This document shows, in pieces, positions 33,840-42,165 of a DNA stretch of 47,400 bases. The position numbers and the translations under genes are program-made. Under the pieces are notes generated by a model. That model worked only from the letters and a program-made list of their open reading frames with translations. It did no database searches and was not told where the DNA came from. Source of the stretch: Clostridia bacterium. Lineage in GTDB: Bacteria > Bacillota > DTU025. Within the stretch, counting starts at the first letter, position 1, and each line of letters begins with the position of its first letter. The stretch covers positions 1 through 47,400 of the forward strand of contig JAYFQW010000037.1 of the NCBI GenBank assembly GCA_034926675.1, given 5' to 3'.

Positions 33840-33868
33840 GCAGAATACACCTTTCGAGTTAATGGAAT

Positions 33869-33890
33869 GGCCGGGGCATCGGCCCCGGCC
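33869..33890 (-). terminator. Hairpin between the zinc-ribbon gene and pyk
   Basis: GGCCGGGGC-ATCG-GCCCCGGCC, a perfect 9-bp stem, followed on the minus strand by ATTCCATT. It could end the zinc-ribbon transcript or act as an attenuator before pyk. Confidence 0.55.
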
Positions 33891-33931
33891 TCCTAACAGC
33901 ATTGGGCGGCGCCTGGCTCTCGCCGTGCGGT

Positions 33932-34492
33932 CTATGATTCGGGCACGTACACCGGCCTTCCGCATGACACACAGTAGCGGGCGCCTTCCACCAGACTCGC
34001 GCCGCACTCGCAGGTGAGAGGCGCCTCCGGGCTTCCCGGGGTGGGGCCTTCAGCGGCCGAAGCGGGCTCTGCTGTAGACGCTGAGTCTGTCGCGGTCACT
34101 AGCGACTCCGGCGCCGCTGGCGCGCAGGGCGGGCTAGCCTCCTCTGGCGCCGGCCTTGATGGCTGAACCTCGGGTGTGCTGCTATCGTGGGACCGCGGCT
34201 CCCGCGCCATCTCTCGAACATGCTCGAGCTCAGCCTCGGCGTCGGCGATCAGAGCCTCCACAGCCGAGATCTCGCCTGACTTTGCTCGCAGCTTGTCCTG
34301 ATCGAACTTCGCTCCATTCATCATCGCATGGGTCAGCTTGCCCAGTTCCTCGCATAGCAGCCTTCTCTTCGCATTGAGATCCGCGATTCTCGATTTCACC
34401 CGCTGGACATCGAGGAACTCCTTGGACTTGGATCCCATCGCGTCTATGCCCGAGGCAATCGTCTTGGCAAACTTATCCAGAAAGTCCGTCAC
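33932..34492 (-). CDS. Coiled-coil protein with C-terminal zinc ribbon
   Basis: A 186-residue cytoplasmic protein. Residues about 1-105 are helical with heptad-like spacing (VQRVKSRIADLNAKRRLL, SAVEALIADAEAELEHVRE). Residues 106-160 are a Pro/Ala/Ser/Glu-rich flexible linker. The end is a zinc ribbon: CECGASLVEG then YCVSCGRPV, with a CxC and a CxxC knuckle. This layout is common in small Bacillota proteins of unknown role. GTG 34492 was chosen because GGAGGTGG is six bases upstream; the frame opens further to 34558. It precedes pyk on the same strand with a hairpin between. Confidence 0.65.
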   Translation of the reverse strand: MTDFLDKFAKTIASGIDAMGSKSKEFLDVQRVKSRIADLNAKRRLLCEELGKLTHAMMNGAKFDQDKLRAKSGEISAVEALIADAEAELEHVREMAREPRSHDSSTPEVQPSRPAPEEASPPCAPAAPESLVTATDSASTAEPASAAEGPTPGSPEAPLTCECGASLVEGARYCVSCGRPVYVPES

Positions 34493-34792
34493 AACGCTCC
34501 ACCTCCAGATTCCTACGTTTGAGTGATCATTTCGACGCATCTGTATCATGTCCTCCATTCATGACATGACTTCATTCGATCGGACGTCGGCATGTGCCTC
34601 TCTGAGCGTCAGCCGGGAAGCTGCTGCACTGAAGAGCATGTTAGAGCATACGCATGCGAAGCGCTCAGTATGATCTAGCATAGGCGTGGGCGCGGCGCCG
34701 CTTTGGAGGGAAACGGGGATGCAAAGGAGAATTATGCATAAGTCAACATAGTAGTGAAGTGTTCGAATGCTGTTGAATAGGCGGGAGCGGCG
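34493..34792. other. Divergent intergenic region with an inverted repeat
   Basis: Control region between the zinc-ribbon gene and the hydroxyproline cluster. TCATGTC (34546-34552) and GACATGA (34563-34569) form a 7-bp dyad around ten bases. AAAGGAG near 34723 precedes a five-codon frame (MHKST, then TAG at about 34749), too short to call. I see no clear -35/-10 pair for the plus-strand genes. Confidence 0.35.
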
Positions 34793-35746
34793 ATGGCGAC
34801 GGCAGCTGCGGGATTGGCAGAGGGAGCGCCAATAGGGCGCGTATTCGACATTCGGCGGTACTCGATTCACGATGGCCCAGGCATCAGGACTGCAGTATTC
34901 TTCAAAGGCTGCCCTGTGCGGTGCGTGTGGTGCCACAACCCGGAGAGCCAGGAATTCGAGGATAGCGTGATGTACTGGCCAGACAGGTGCACTCGGTGCG
35001 GCGCCTGCGTGAGTGCATGTGCGTCTGGAGCGATACGAATCGCGGAGGATGGCAGCGGAAGGCCGATCACAAGGCAGGAGCTGTGTATTTCGTGTGGAGC
35101 GTGCGTGAAGGCATGCGCGGCTGCGGCGAGGACAATCGCGGGTAAGGCAGCCTCCGTACATCAGGTGATGGAAGAGATCGAGCGCGACCGGGTGTTCTAT
35201 GACGAATCCGGTGGCGGCGCCACCTTCACAGGCGGTGAACCCCTTGCGCAGCCCGAGTTCCTCATGGCGCTCCTCCGGGCGTGTGTAGAGCGCGAAATCC
35301 ACACTGCCGTCGACACCAGCGGAGTGGCGCCTGCCTCAGTTGTGGACTCAGCGGCACATCTGGCAGATCTGTGGCTGTTCGATGTTAAGGCGCTGGATCC
35401 AGGGGTTCACCTGGCTTACACCGGTTGCTCGAATGAGGTCATCATCGCAAACCTTAGGAGGCTCGCCGCTGGGGGCAGCAGGATCATCCTGCGCATGCCA
35501 CTGATCCCCGGGGTGAACGATGGAGATGCCAACCTGCGCGCACTTGGGGATCTCCTGGATTCCCTCAAAGGCAGGCGTCCATCTCGAATTGACCTGTTGC
35601 CCTATCATCGGATTGGCGCTGAGAAGTATGTCAGATTGGGCAGACCGTACCTGCTTGACGGAATGGCGGAACCGGACGAGGGACTGATCACGAGTGTTGC
35701 AGAGAAGCTTCAATCCGCTGGGCTTCATGTGAAGATTGGAGGTTGA
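34793..35746 (+). CDS. Glycyl radical enzyme activase (radical SAM), HypD-activating
   Basis: A 317-residue radical SAM enzyme. The SAM cluster motif CPVRCVWC lies near residues 40-47. Two ferredoxin-type 4Fe-4S motifs follow, CTRCGACVSAC and CISCGACVKAC, as in activases of the non-PFL glycyl radical enzymes. TFTGGEPLAQPEF is the SAM-binding GGE region, and LFDVKALDP and RMPLIPGVND are further family blocks. It abstracts a hydrogen from the partner's glycine to install the radical. The partner gene begins four bases after its stop. GGGAG is the RBS before ATG 34793. Specificity is inferred from the neighbour. Confidence 0.9.
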   Translation: MATAAAGLAEGAPIGRVFDIRRYSIHDGPGIRTAVFFKGCPVRCVWCHNPESQEFEDSVMYWPDRCTRCGACVSACASGAIRIAEDGSGRPITRQELCISCGACVKACAAAARTIAGKAASVHQVMEEIERDRVFYDESGGGATFTGGEPLAQPEFLMALLRACVEREIHTAVDTSGVAPASVVDSAAHLADLWLFDVKALDPGVHLAYTGCSNEVIIANLRRLAAGGSRIILRMPLIPGVNDGDANLRALGDLLDSLKGRRPSRIDLLPYHRIGAEKYVRLGRPYLLDGMAEPDEGLITSVAEKLQSAGLHVKIGG

Positions 35747-35750
35747 TGCC

Positions 35751-38108
35751 GTGAATGACCGTGTTCGCGAACTAAGGCACAGAAGCCTTGAGGCAGCGCC
35801 TTGCATCTCCATTGAACGGGCCGAGCTGATCACCGAGTTCTATGCGAACGACCGGACGGCGTCGATGCCGATTCGCCGTGCGAGGGCGTTTGCGTATCTG
35901 TTGGAGCACAAGGCGATCCACATTGGAGATGGCGAGCTTATCGTGGGAGAGCGCGGGCCAGAGCCGAAGGCGACGCCCACGTATCCGGAGCTGTGCTGCC
36001 ATTCCATCGGAGATCTCGAGATCCTCAACACTCGCGAGAAGATACCGTTCACATCGACCCCAGAAGTCCGCAGGATTCAGGAGGAGAGGATAATCCCGTT
36101 CTGGAGAGGCAGAACCATGCGGGAGATGATCTTCGCCAACATGACCGACGAGTGGAAGGCAGCCTACGATGCGGGCATCTTCACTGAGTTCATGGAGCAG
36201 AGGGCGCCTGGACACACCGTGGCAGGCGACAAGATCTATCACAAGGGGTTTGCACAGATCCGCTCTGATATCGCCCGGCGCCTCGAATCCCTCGACTATC
36301 TCGCGGATCCAGAAGCGCTCGCGAAGTCAGAGGAGCTTCGGGCAATGGATATCGCGGCTGAGGCGATAATCGCCTACGCTCGGCGCCATGCCGAGCTGGC
36401 GGCTTCCATGGCGCAGTCGGAGGCGCGCCCGGAGCGCGCAGGCGAGCTCCGGAGAATCGCGGAAGTGTGCTCATGGGTTCCTGAGAACCCTCCGCGCGAC
36501 TTCTGGGAGGCTCTGCAGGCGTACTGGTTCGTCCACCTCGGAGTGATTACTGAGCTCAACACGTGGGATTCCTTCAACCCGGGAAGGCTCGATCAGCATC
36601 TGTACCCTTTCTACAGAAAGGGGCTTGCCGAGGGCTCTCTCACCGAGGAGTCAGCCCGGGAGCTTCTGCAGTGTTTCTGGATCAAGTTCAATAACCAGCC
36701 GGCCCCACCCAAAGTGGGTGTGACTGCGGCTGAGAGCGGAACATACACCGATTTCGCCAACATCAACTCCGGCGGGCTCACGTCCGATGGCAGGGATGGC
36801 GTGAACGACGTCACCTACCTGGTGCTTGATGTCATCGATGAGATGCGGCTGCTTCAACCCAGCTCCAACATACAGCTTTCGGCCAAGAACCCAGATCGGT
36901 TTCTGAAGAGGGCTCTGAGAATAGTCCGGAAGGGCTGGGGGCAGCCATCTATCTTCAACGCCGACACCATAGTGCAGGAGATGCTCAGGGTGGGCAAGAC
37001 CCCGGAGGACGCGAGGTGCGGCGGGACTTCCGGATGCGTGGAGACGGGCGCGTTCGGGAAGGAAAGCTACATACTGAGTGGATACTTCAACTTGCCCAAG
37101 GTGATAGAACTCGCCTTGTTCAATGGGGTGGATACCCGTACAGGGGTGCAGCTCGGCCCGCGCACGGGAGATGCCCGAGGTTTCTCGAGCTTCGAAGAGC
37201 TGTGGCATGCCTTCACAGAACAGCTGAACTACTTCATAGACGTGAAGATCAGAGGAAACAACGTGATAGAGCGGCTGTACGCAGCCTACATGCCTGCGCC
37301 GTTCATGTCGCTGATCATTGACGATTGCGTGGCAAGAGGGCGCGATTACAACGATGGCGGGGCCAGATACAATACCACCTACATCCAAGGGGTGGGAATC
37401 GGCACTGTCACCGACAGCCTATCCGCGATCATGCACCATGTGTTCGATGAGAAGCGGCTGACCATGGCGGAGCTCCTCGACACGCTATCCCGGGATTTCC
37501 ACGGGCGCGACGGCCTGCGCAAGGCGCTCTGGGAGGAAACGCCCAGGTACGGCAATGACGACGACTATGCCGATGGCATCATGTCCCGTGTGTTCCACGC
37601 ATTTCTCGACGCGGTGGATGGAAGGCCCAACACCAAAGGCGGACGATACTGCGTCGACATGCTTCCCACTACCTGCCACGTATACTTCGGCTCGGTTACT
37701 GGCGCTACCCCAGATGGACGTCGAGCGTGGCAGCCATTGTCGGAGGGAATCTCGCCTGTGCAGGGCGCAGACCGCAGGGGGCCGACAGCCGTGTTCAAGT
37801 CCGCCTCCAAGATGGATCATGCGCTCACCGGGGGAACTCTTCTGAATGTGAAGTTCACCCCGCGAGTGCTTGAGGGCGAGGATGGAATCGATAACCTTGC
37901 CCACCTGGTGAGGGGCTACTTCAAGCTCGGCGGGCACCATGTCCAGTTCAACGTGGTCAATGCGGAAACACTCCTAGATGCACAGACCCACCCTGAGAAG
38001 CATCGGGATCTGATCGTCCGAGTGGCAGGCTACTCCGACTACTTCTGCGATCTATCCCGGGCGCTGCAGGATGAGATCATAGCCAGAACCGAGCATGAGG
38101 CGATGTAG
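35751..38108 (+). CDS. hypD: Trans-4-hydroxy-L-proline dehydratase (glycyl radical enzyme)
   Basis: A 785-residue glycyl radical enzyme. Active-site Cys429 and Glu431 are in SGCVE, and the radical Gly760 is in RVAGYSDYF. I recalled the substrate-pocket residues of Clostridioides difficile HypD (His160, Asp278, Ser334, Asp339, Phe340, Cys434, Glu436, Tyr450, Thr645, Gly765). Each has an identical residue here at a constant offset of five (His155, Asp273, Ser329, Asp334, Phe335, Cys429, Glu431, Tyr445, Thr640, Gly760). The N-terminus GELIVGERGPEPKATPTYPE also fits. It would dehydrate hydroxyproline to pyrroline-5-carboxylate under anaerobic conditions. GTG 35751 has GGAGG upstream. The usual partner proC is not in this window. 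PFL, glycerol and choline lyases are less likely. Confidence 0.87.
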   Translation: MNDRVRELRHRSLEAAPCISIERAELITEFYANDRTASMPIRRARAFAYLLEHKAIHIGDGELIVGERGPEPKATPTYPELCCHSIGDLEILNTREKIPFTSTPEVRRIQEERIIPFWRGRTMREMIFANMTDEWKAAYDAGIFTEFMEQRAPGHTVAGDKIYHKGFAQIRSDIARRLESLDYLADPEALAKSEELRAMDIAAEAIIAYARRHAELAASMAQSEARPERAGELRRIAEVCSWVPENPPRDFWEALQAYWFVHLGVITELNTWDSFNPGRLDQHLYPFYRKGLAEGSLTEESARELLQCFWIKFNNQPAPPKVGVTAAESGTYTDFANINSGGLTSDGRDGVNDVTYLVLDVIDEMRLLQPSSNIQLSAKNPDRFLKRALRIVRKGWGQPSIFNADTIVQEMLRVGKTPEDARCGGTSGCVETGAFGKESYILSGYFNLPKVIELALFNGVDTRTGVQLGPRTGDARGFSSFEELWHAFTEQLNYFIDVKIRGNNVIERLYAAYMPAPFMSLIIDDCVARGRDYNDGGARYNTTYIQGVGIGTVTDSLSAIMHHVFDEKRLTMAELLDTLSRDFHGRDGLRKALWEETPRYGNDDDYADGIMSRVFHAFLDAVDGRPNTKGGRYCVDMLPTTCHVYFGSVTGATPDGRRAWQPLSEGISPVQGADRRGPTAVFKSASKMDHALTGGTLLNVKFTPRVLEGEDGIDNLAHLVRGYFKLGGHHVQFNVVNAETLLDAQTHPEKHRDLIVRVAGYSDYFCDLSRALQDEIIARTEHEAM

Positions 38109-38153
38109 CCGAACCTACGACGCCAGGATTTGCGCATGCCCCGAGGGTTGTCG

Positions 38154-38181
38154 CTTAACCGCTGGGCCTTAGCCGTTGGGC
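38154..38181 (+). promoter_or_regulatory. Tandem 14-bp repeat upstream of the kinase-Trk promoter
   Basis: CTTAACCGCTGGGC (38154-38167) is followed directly by CTTAGCCGTTGGGC (38168-38181), two mismatches in 14. The repeat ends three bases before the -35 hexamer, the position expected for an activator. The CTTA start and 14-bp period recall the array at 2506-2553. Confidence 0.5.
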
Positions 38182-38184
38182 ATG

Positions 38185-38213
38185 TTGCTTTATGGCAGGA
38201 GCAGAGGTATAAT
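38185..38213 (+). promoter_or_regulatory. Sigma-A promoter of the kinase-Trk operon
   Basis: TTGCTT (38185-38190), 17-base spacer, TATAAT (38208-38213). The -10 is perfect and the -35 matches consensus in four of six bases. About 90 bases to the first start codon. Confidence 0.75.
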
Positions 38214-38302
38214 CTGTCCGTACCTAGGGCCGGTCACACCTTGGGGCATGTTCTGTAGGGTGCGTCCAGCGACCTTCTGTGCACTTCGCTGCGGGAGATA
38301 GT

Positions 38303-40255
38303 ATGATGCGGCGTTCCGCTGGCCTCAGGCGCCAGATTCTTTCTGGGTATATGGTCCTCGTGGTGATCACCGGAGTGGTTGGCACGTGGGCCATATATAA
38401 TTTCGTCCACCTTGCACGTGTAATCACGGAGATCACAAGAGAGAACTACATAAGTGTGCTGGCTGCGGAGAATATGGTGGCCGCGATCGAAAGGCAGGAC
38501 AGCGCCGAACTTCTAATGCTCCTTGGCGAGGTGAGGGGAGCGGGCGATATCTACCAGATTGGCCATTCCGACTTCCTCAAGTGGAGCGCCACGGAGGAGA
38601 CCAACATCACCCTTCCCGGAGAAGGGAGGGTCTTCAATGAGGTGAAGGCCAGGTACAAGGAGTACGGCAGCCTGTTCGAGGCCATGCACGGCCTCGTTGT
38701 GGGGGGCGATTCCGCTGGCGCCAGGCGCGTGTATCTTGCCCAGGCCGAGCCCATGTTCAAGGCGATCCGCGGGAGTTTGCAGGAGCTCCTTGAGATGAAT
38801 CACCAGGCGCTGATGGAGGGCAACTCCCGATCTCGTGCAGCCGCGAGATGGGCGACTGTGTCCACTGTGGCCGTTGGGGTATCCGCTGTTCTCATCGGTG
38901 TGTTTCTGGGCGCGGGCGTATCTGCCTCGGTCGTCCGTCCGACCCTGGATCTCACAAGGGCCGTGCGGAGAATCAAAGAGGGCAACCTTGATGAGGCGGT
39001 GGAGGTGCAGTCCACCGACGAAATCGGCGAGCTGGCGCAGGAGTTCAACAACATGGTGGCCAGGCTCCGCGAGTACGAGGAGGCCATGAGCGGCAGGGTA
39101 GCGGCTGAGCAGCGGAAAGCGCTCACGGTCATCACTGCCATGGATGAGGCGGTGGTCTTGATCGACGGGGACAGGCGGATACTGATGATGAACCCGTCCG
39201 CAGAAGCCTTCCTGGGCCTGCGGCGCGATGAAGCGGTGGGCAGAGACGCCTTCGAGGCGATCGCCAGGACGGACGTCGCAGGCATGATAGGCAGGGCGCT
39301 GGCTGATGGCGTCGCTCCCCACCCCAGAACCGTATCTGCCATGCAAGGCGATGAGCAGAGATTCTACGAGGCGGAGGTTGTTCCCCTCGCATCGGTCGCG
39401 CTGCACACGAGCGTGGGATCAGAGAGAGCAGGGGAAAGGCCGTCAGGGGCGGTGGTCGTCTTCAAGGACGTCACATACTTCGCAAGGCTCGAGAAGATGA
39501 AGTCGGATTTCCTGTCCGACGTCTCCCACGAGATTAGGACTCCGCTCACGTCCATTGCAATGGGCGTCGGAATGCTGCGTGAGAGTACGGCCATGTCTGG
39601 CCTTACCAGAGAGCGGGCCCTAATAGACATGGCGGAGGAGGAGACAGCCAGGCTCACCGGCCTAGTGGATGATCTCCTTGAGCTTTCCAAGCTGGAATCG
39701 GGCAGGGTTAACCTGAAGCTGCAGGATGTGGAGTTCCAGATGATCCTCGATCGCGCGCTGTCTCCTTTTGGCCCACAGACTGCTGATAGAGGAGTCGCGC
39801 TTGAGGTGGAAGCGGTCGAGGCTCTGCCCGTGGCGAGAGTGGACCCTGACAAGGTGATATCGGTTATCGCTAATCTGCTATCGAACGCGCTGCGCTACAC
39901 TGCCCCCGGCGGCCGGATCGCGCTTCGAGCATCTCGGCGTGGAGACGAGATAGCTGTCTCGGTATCCGACACCGGCCCCGGTATCCCGGTGCATCAGCGC
40001 GAGAAGATATTCGACAGGTTCTACCAGATGAAAGAACGCCCAGGAGGGGCGGCAGGCCTGGGGCTTCCCATTAGCAAGGCCATTGTTAAGGCCCATGGCG
40101 GGGAGATATGGGTCGAGGGTGAGCCTGGGCATGGCGCTACCTTCGTGTTTACGCTTCCCATTGCCGGCCCGCCTACTTCGCCTTCGACGACGGCGGCGAC
40201 GGTTGCGGCTGTCGCCCCGACTGTGTTGGCAGAGAAACAGGCGAGCGCAGATTGA
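38303..40255 (+). CDS. Membrane sensor histidine kinase
   Basis: A 650-residue kinase. A first membrane helix at about 12-36 and a second at about 184-207 flank a helical extracytoplasmic domain of some 145 residues (four-helix-bundle type, rich in Glu/Leu). Then come HAMP (about 212-262), PAS (275-395), HisKA with His409 in SDVSHEIRTP, and the ATPase domain with NLLSNALRYT, SDTGPGIP, FDRFYQMKE and GLGLPISKA. The last 30 residues are a low-complexity Pro/Thr/Ala tail. ATG 38303 has GGGAG five bases upstream; ATG 38306 is equally possible. It heads an operon with Trk K+ uptake genes, so it may sense turgor, K+ or envelope state (inference). Confidence 0.88.
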   Translation: MMRRSAGLRRQILSGYMVLVVITGVVGTWAIYNFVHLARVITEITRENYISVLAAENMVAAIERQDSAELLMLLGEVRGAGDIYQIGHSDFLKWSATEETNITLPGEGRVFNEVKARYKEYGSLFEAMHGLVVGGDSAGARRVYLAQAEPMFKAIRGSLQELLEMNHQALMEGNSRSRAAARWATVSTVAVGVSAVLIGVFLGAGVSASVVRPTLDLTRAVRRIKEGNLDEAVEVQSTDEIGELAQEFNNMVARLREYEEAMSGRVAAEQRKALTVITAMDEAVVLIDGDRRILMMNPSAEAFLGLRRDEAVGRDAFEAIARTDVAGMIGRALADGVAPHPRTVSAMQGDEQRFYEAEVVPLASVALHTSVGSERAGERPSGAVVVFKDVTYFARLEKMKSDFLSDVSHEIRTPLTSIAMGVGMLRESTAMSGLTRERALIDMAEEETARLTGLVDDLLELSKLESGRVNLKLQDVEFQMILDRALSPFGPQTADRGVALEVEAVEALPVARVDPDKVISVIANLLSNALRYTAPGGRIALRASRRGDEIAVSVSDTGPGIPVHQREKIFDRFYQMKERPGGAAGLGLPISKAIVKAHGGEIWVEGEPGHGATFVFTLPIAGPPTSPSTTAATVAAVAPTVLAEKQASAD

Positions 40256-40271
40256 AAGTGAGTGAGTTCAG

Positions 40272-40976
40272 ATGAGCGGCGAGAGAATCCTCGTGGTGGA
40301 TGACGACAGGAGCATCAGGTTGCTTCTCACCCAATGCCTTGAGGAGGCTGGCTACAAGGTGACGTCCGCAGTGGACGGTGAGCACGCTCTTGAGAAAGCC
40401 GAGGAGGGCAGCCACGATCTGGTGATGCTCGACATGAAACTGCCAGGAATGGACGGGGTGAGCGTACTAAAGAGGATCAGGACGTTGGTTCCAGATCAGC
40501 TCGTGGTCATCATAACAGCTCATGGAACCATTGAAACCGCGGTGGAGGCTATGAAGGCTGGCGCAGCGGACTACCTGCAGAAGCCGTTCACTCCTGATGA
40601 GATCCGTGCCATCGTCCAGCACAACCTGGCGAAAAAAACTGATGTGGCCCAGACCCAGGGATCTGGGAACGCCGATGCGCGCTCGTTCACGCCTGATCAG
40701 CGCGTAGCAGAGGCGCGGGCGCTCTTACGTGAGGGCGACGCTGTCAATGCAGTCCCAAGGCTTCTTCTCGCACTGAACCAGGACCCAGCCAGGGCGGATG
40801 TGTTCAACCTCATGGGAGTCGCGGATGAGAAACGTGGTTCAATTCCAGCAGCACAGCGCATGTACAGGGTAGCGGTGGCGCTTGATCCATCATATGCTCC
40901 TGCTGAAAGAAACCTGGACAGGGTGTGCCAGTGGCACTACTCGCCATCAGGCATCGACCTAGGCGATCTGGAGTAG
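40272..40976 (+). CDS. Response regulator with C-terminal TPR-like domain
   Basis: A 234-residue regulator. The receiver domain (1-122) has Asp10-Asp11, phosphoacceptor Asp54 in VMLDMKLPG, Thr82 in ITAHGT and Lys104 in QKPF. Instead of a DNA-binding domain, residues about 140-222 hold tetratricopeptide-like helices (ARALLREGDAVNAVPRLLLA, DVFNLMGVADEKRGSIPAAQ, VALDPSYAPAERNL). Output is therefore likely by protein-protein contact. It lies 16 bases after the kinase, its probable phosphodonor, and 13 bases before trkA. A direct action on the TrkAH channel is possible. Confidence 0.85.
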   Translation: MSGERILVVDDDRSIRLLLTQCLEEAGYKVTSAVDGEHALEKAEEGSHDLVMLDMKLPGMDGVSVLKRIRTLVPDQLVVIITAHGTIETAVEAMKAGAADYLQKPFTPDEIRAIVQHNLAKKTDVAQTQGSGNADARSFTPDQRVAEARALLREGDAVNAVPRLLLALNQDPARADVFNLMGVADEKRGSIPAAQRMYRVAVALDPSYAPAERNLDRVCQWHYSPSGIDLGDLE

Positions 40977-40989
40977 GGGGACACGTTGC

Positions 40990-41637
40990 ATGCGAGTCCT
41001 GATAGTGGGTTGCGGCCGTGTTGGCGCAACCCTTGCCACATCTCTTGCAGATGATGGGCATGACGTGGTGGTGGTGGACCGAGACCCAGAGGCCTTTGCG
41101 AATCTCGGGGCCACCTTCAATGGGATGACCGTAACCGGGGCAGGCATCGATCAGGATGTGCTGAAGGAAGCCGGCATAGATGGGACTGATGCCTTCGCGG
41201 CTGTGACCGCGAGCGATAGCTCGAACCTCATGGCGGCACAGGTGGCTCAGAGGATGTTCGGCGTCAAGCGGGTTGTGGCCAGGATAAACGAGCCTCGCAA
41301 TGAGGCCATGTTTCGCGATCTGGGCGTTCCAGGTGTCTGCCCTACCGATCTCGGCGCTTCGAGCATCAGGAGTATGCTCCTTACTGTGGGAATACAGACC
41401 CAGTATTCGGTTGGGGCAGGTGAAGTCGTGATCGCCGATGCAATCGTGGGCCCGGCGCAGGATGGAAAGACAGTAGGCGACATTGAGATCCCGGGCAAGG
41501 CGCGGGTGTGCGCCGTTATTGCCGACGGCATCGCACGGGTGGCAGATCCAGGGTTTAAGCTGGCTGCAGGCGACGGGCTAGTGGTCGCGGTGCGCGTTGA
41601 TGCTTTCGCAACATTGCGGGATCTCTTGGAGGATTAG
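40990..41637 (+). CDS. trkA: K+ uptake regulatory subunit TrkA (RCK_N plus RCK_C)
   Basis: A 215-residue cytosolic gating subunit. The Rossmann domain (1-120) starts MRVLIVGCGRVGATLA with the GxGxxG nucleotide loop, has VVVVDRDPE for the ribose-binding acid, then GAGIDQDVLKEAGI and VVARINEPRNE. Residues about 135-213 are the TrkA_C domain (ADAIVGPAQDGKTVGDIEIP, KLAAGDGLVVAV). It binds NAD(H) or ATP and controls a TrkH/KtrB channel. It is half the size of E. coli TrkA, which contains two such units; the next gene supplies a second unit, so a mixed ring is possible. Confidence 0.9.
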   Translation: MRVLIVGCGRVGATLATSLADDGHDVVVVDRDPEAFANLGATFNGMTVTGAGIDQDVLKEAGIDGTDAFAAVTASDSSNLMAAQVAQRMFGVKRVVARINEPRNEAMFRDLGVPGVCPTDLGASSIRSMLLTVGIQTQYSVGAGEVVIADAIVGPAQDGKTVGDIEIPGKARVCAVIADGIARVADPGFKLAAGDGLVVAVRVDAFATLRDLLED

Positions 41638-41639
41638 GT

Positions 41640-42047
41640 ATGCGCATTGTTGTTGTTGGCGCCGGAAAGGTTGGCTACTACCTTGTCAAGACGCTAATTG
41701 ATCGTGGGCACCACGTTTCTCTGGTGGACAGGGACCCGGCGAGATGTCAGAGGACGGCGGAGCAGACAGGCATCCTCACGGTGTGCGGCGATGGGACTGA
41801 TCCAGGGGCCCTGGGCGATGCCGGGGCGGACGCCGCGGACGTGGTTGCAGCCGCCACCGGAGAGGATGAAGTCAACCTGGTGATCTGCCAGGTGGCCAAG
41901 AAACGGTTCGGAGTGCGGCACGTGGTCGCAAGGGTGAACAACCCGAAGAACCGGGAAACCCTCGCATTGCTGGGCGTGGACACGGCGATATCCGGCACAG
42001 CTCTCATCGCCGATGCGATAGAGGAGGGAATCACGTGCGAAGGCTGA
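41640..42047 (+). CDS. Second TrkA-type subunit, RCK_N domain only
   Basis: A 135-residue protein consisting of a single Rossmann domain: MRIVVVGAGKVGYYLVKTL, VSLVDRDPARC, CGDGTDPGALGDAGA, VVARVNNPKN, and a short tail that ends where TrkA_C would begin. It follows trkA by two bases. Loss of TrkA_C suggests it works as a partner to the complete subunit at 40990 in a hetero-oligomeric gating ring, not alone (inference). The gene's end overlaps the start of the 39-residue ORF at 42035. Confidence 0.85.
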   Translation: MRIVVVGAGKVGYYLVKTLIDRGHHVSLVDRDPARCQRTAEQTGILTVCGDGTDPGALGDAGADAADVVAAATGEDEVNLVICQVAKKRFGVRHVVARVNNPKNRETLALLGVDTAISGTALIADAIEEGITCEG

Positions 42048-42154
42048 ATCCTCCAGCTGCTGCTGCTGGCGTTCTTGTTGAGATCGCAGGTGCTTTGTTC
42101 CTTATCCTGGTGGGTGCAGTCATCACTTGGCTGATCCCCCGGATTGTCAGGTAG
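42035..42154 (+). CDS. 39-residue single-span membrane protein in the trk operon
   Basis: A tiny gene starting at GTG 42035, seven bases after GGAGGG, overlapping the end of the preceding trkA-like gene by 13 bases. The peptide starts MRRLNPPAAAAG, has one hydrophobic span (VLVEIAGALFLILVGAVITW) and ends IPRIVR, giving positive charge at both ends. Position directly before trkH resembles KdpF in the Kdp system, a small subunit that stabilises the complex, although no sequence similarity is claimed. Tight overlap and good RBS support translation. Confidence 0.6.
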   Translation: MRRLNPPAAAAGVLVEIAGALFLILVGAVITWLIPRIVR

Positions 42155-42165
42155 GGGGCTTCAGT

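Noticed and set aside
34559-35302. 247-codon minus-strand frame
   Set aside because: Lies over the radical SAM activase, whose cluster motifs are unmistakable on the plus strand.
35751-38108. Pyruvate formate-lyase, glycerol dehydratase or choline lyase
   Set aside because: The single active-site Cys in GCVE excludes the Cys-Cys pair of PFL, and the pocket residues match HypD.
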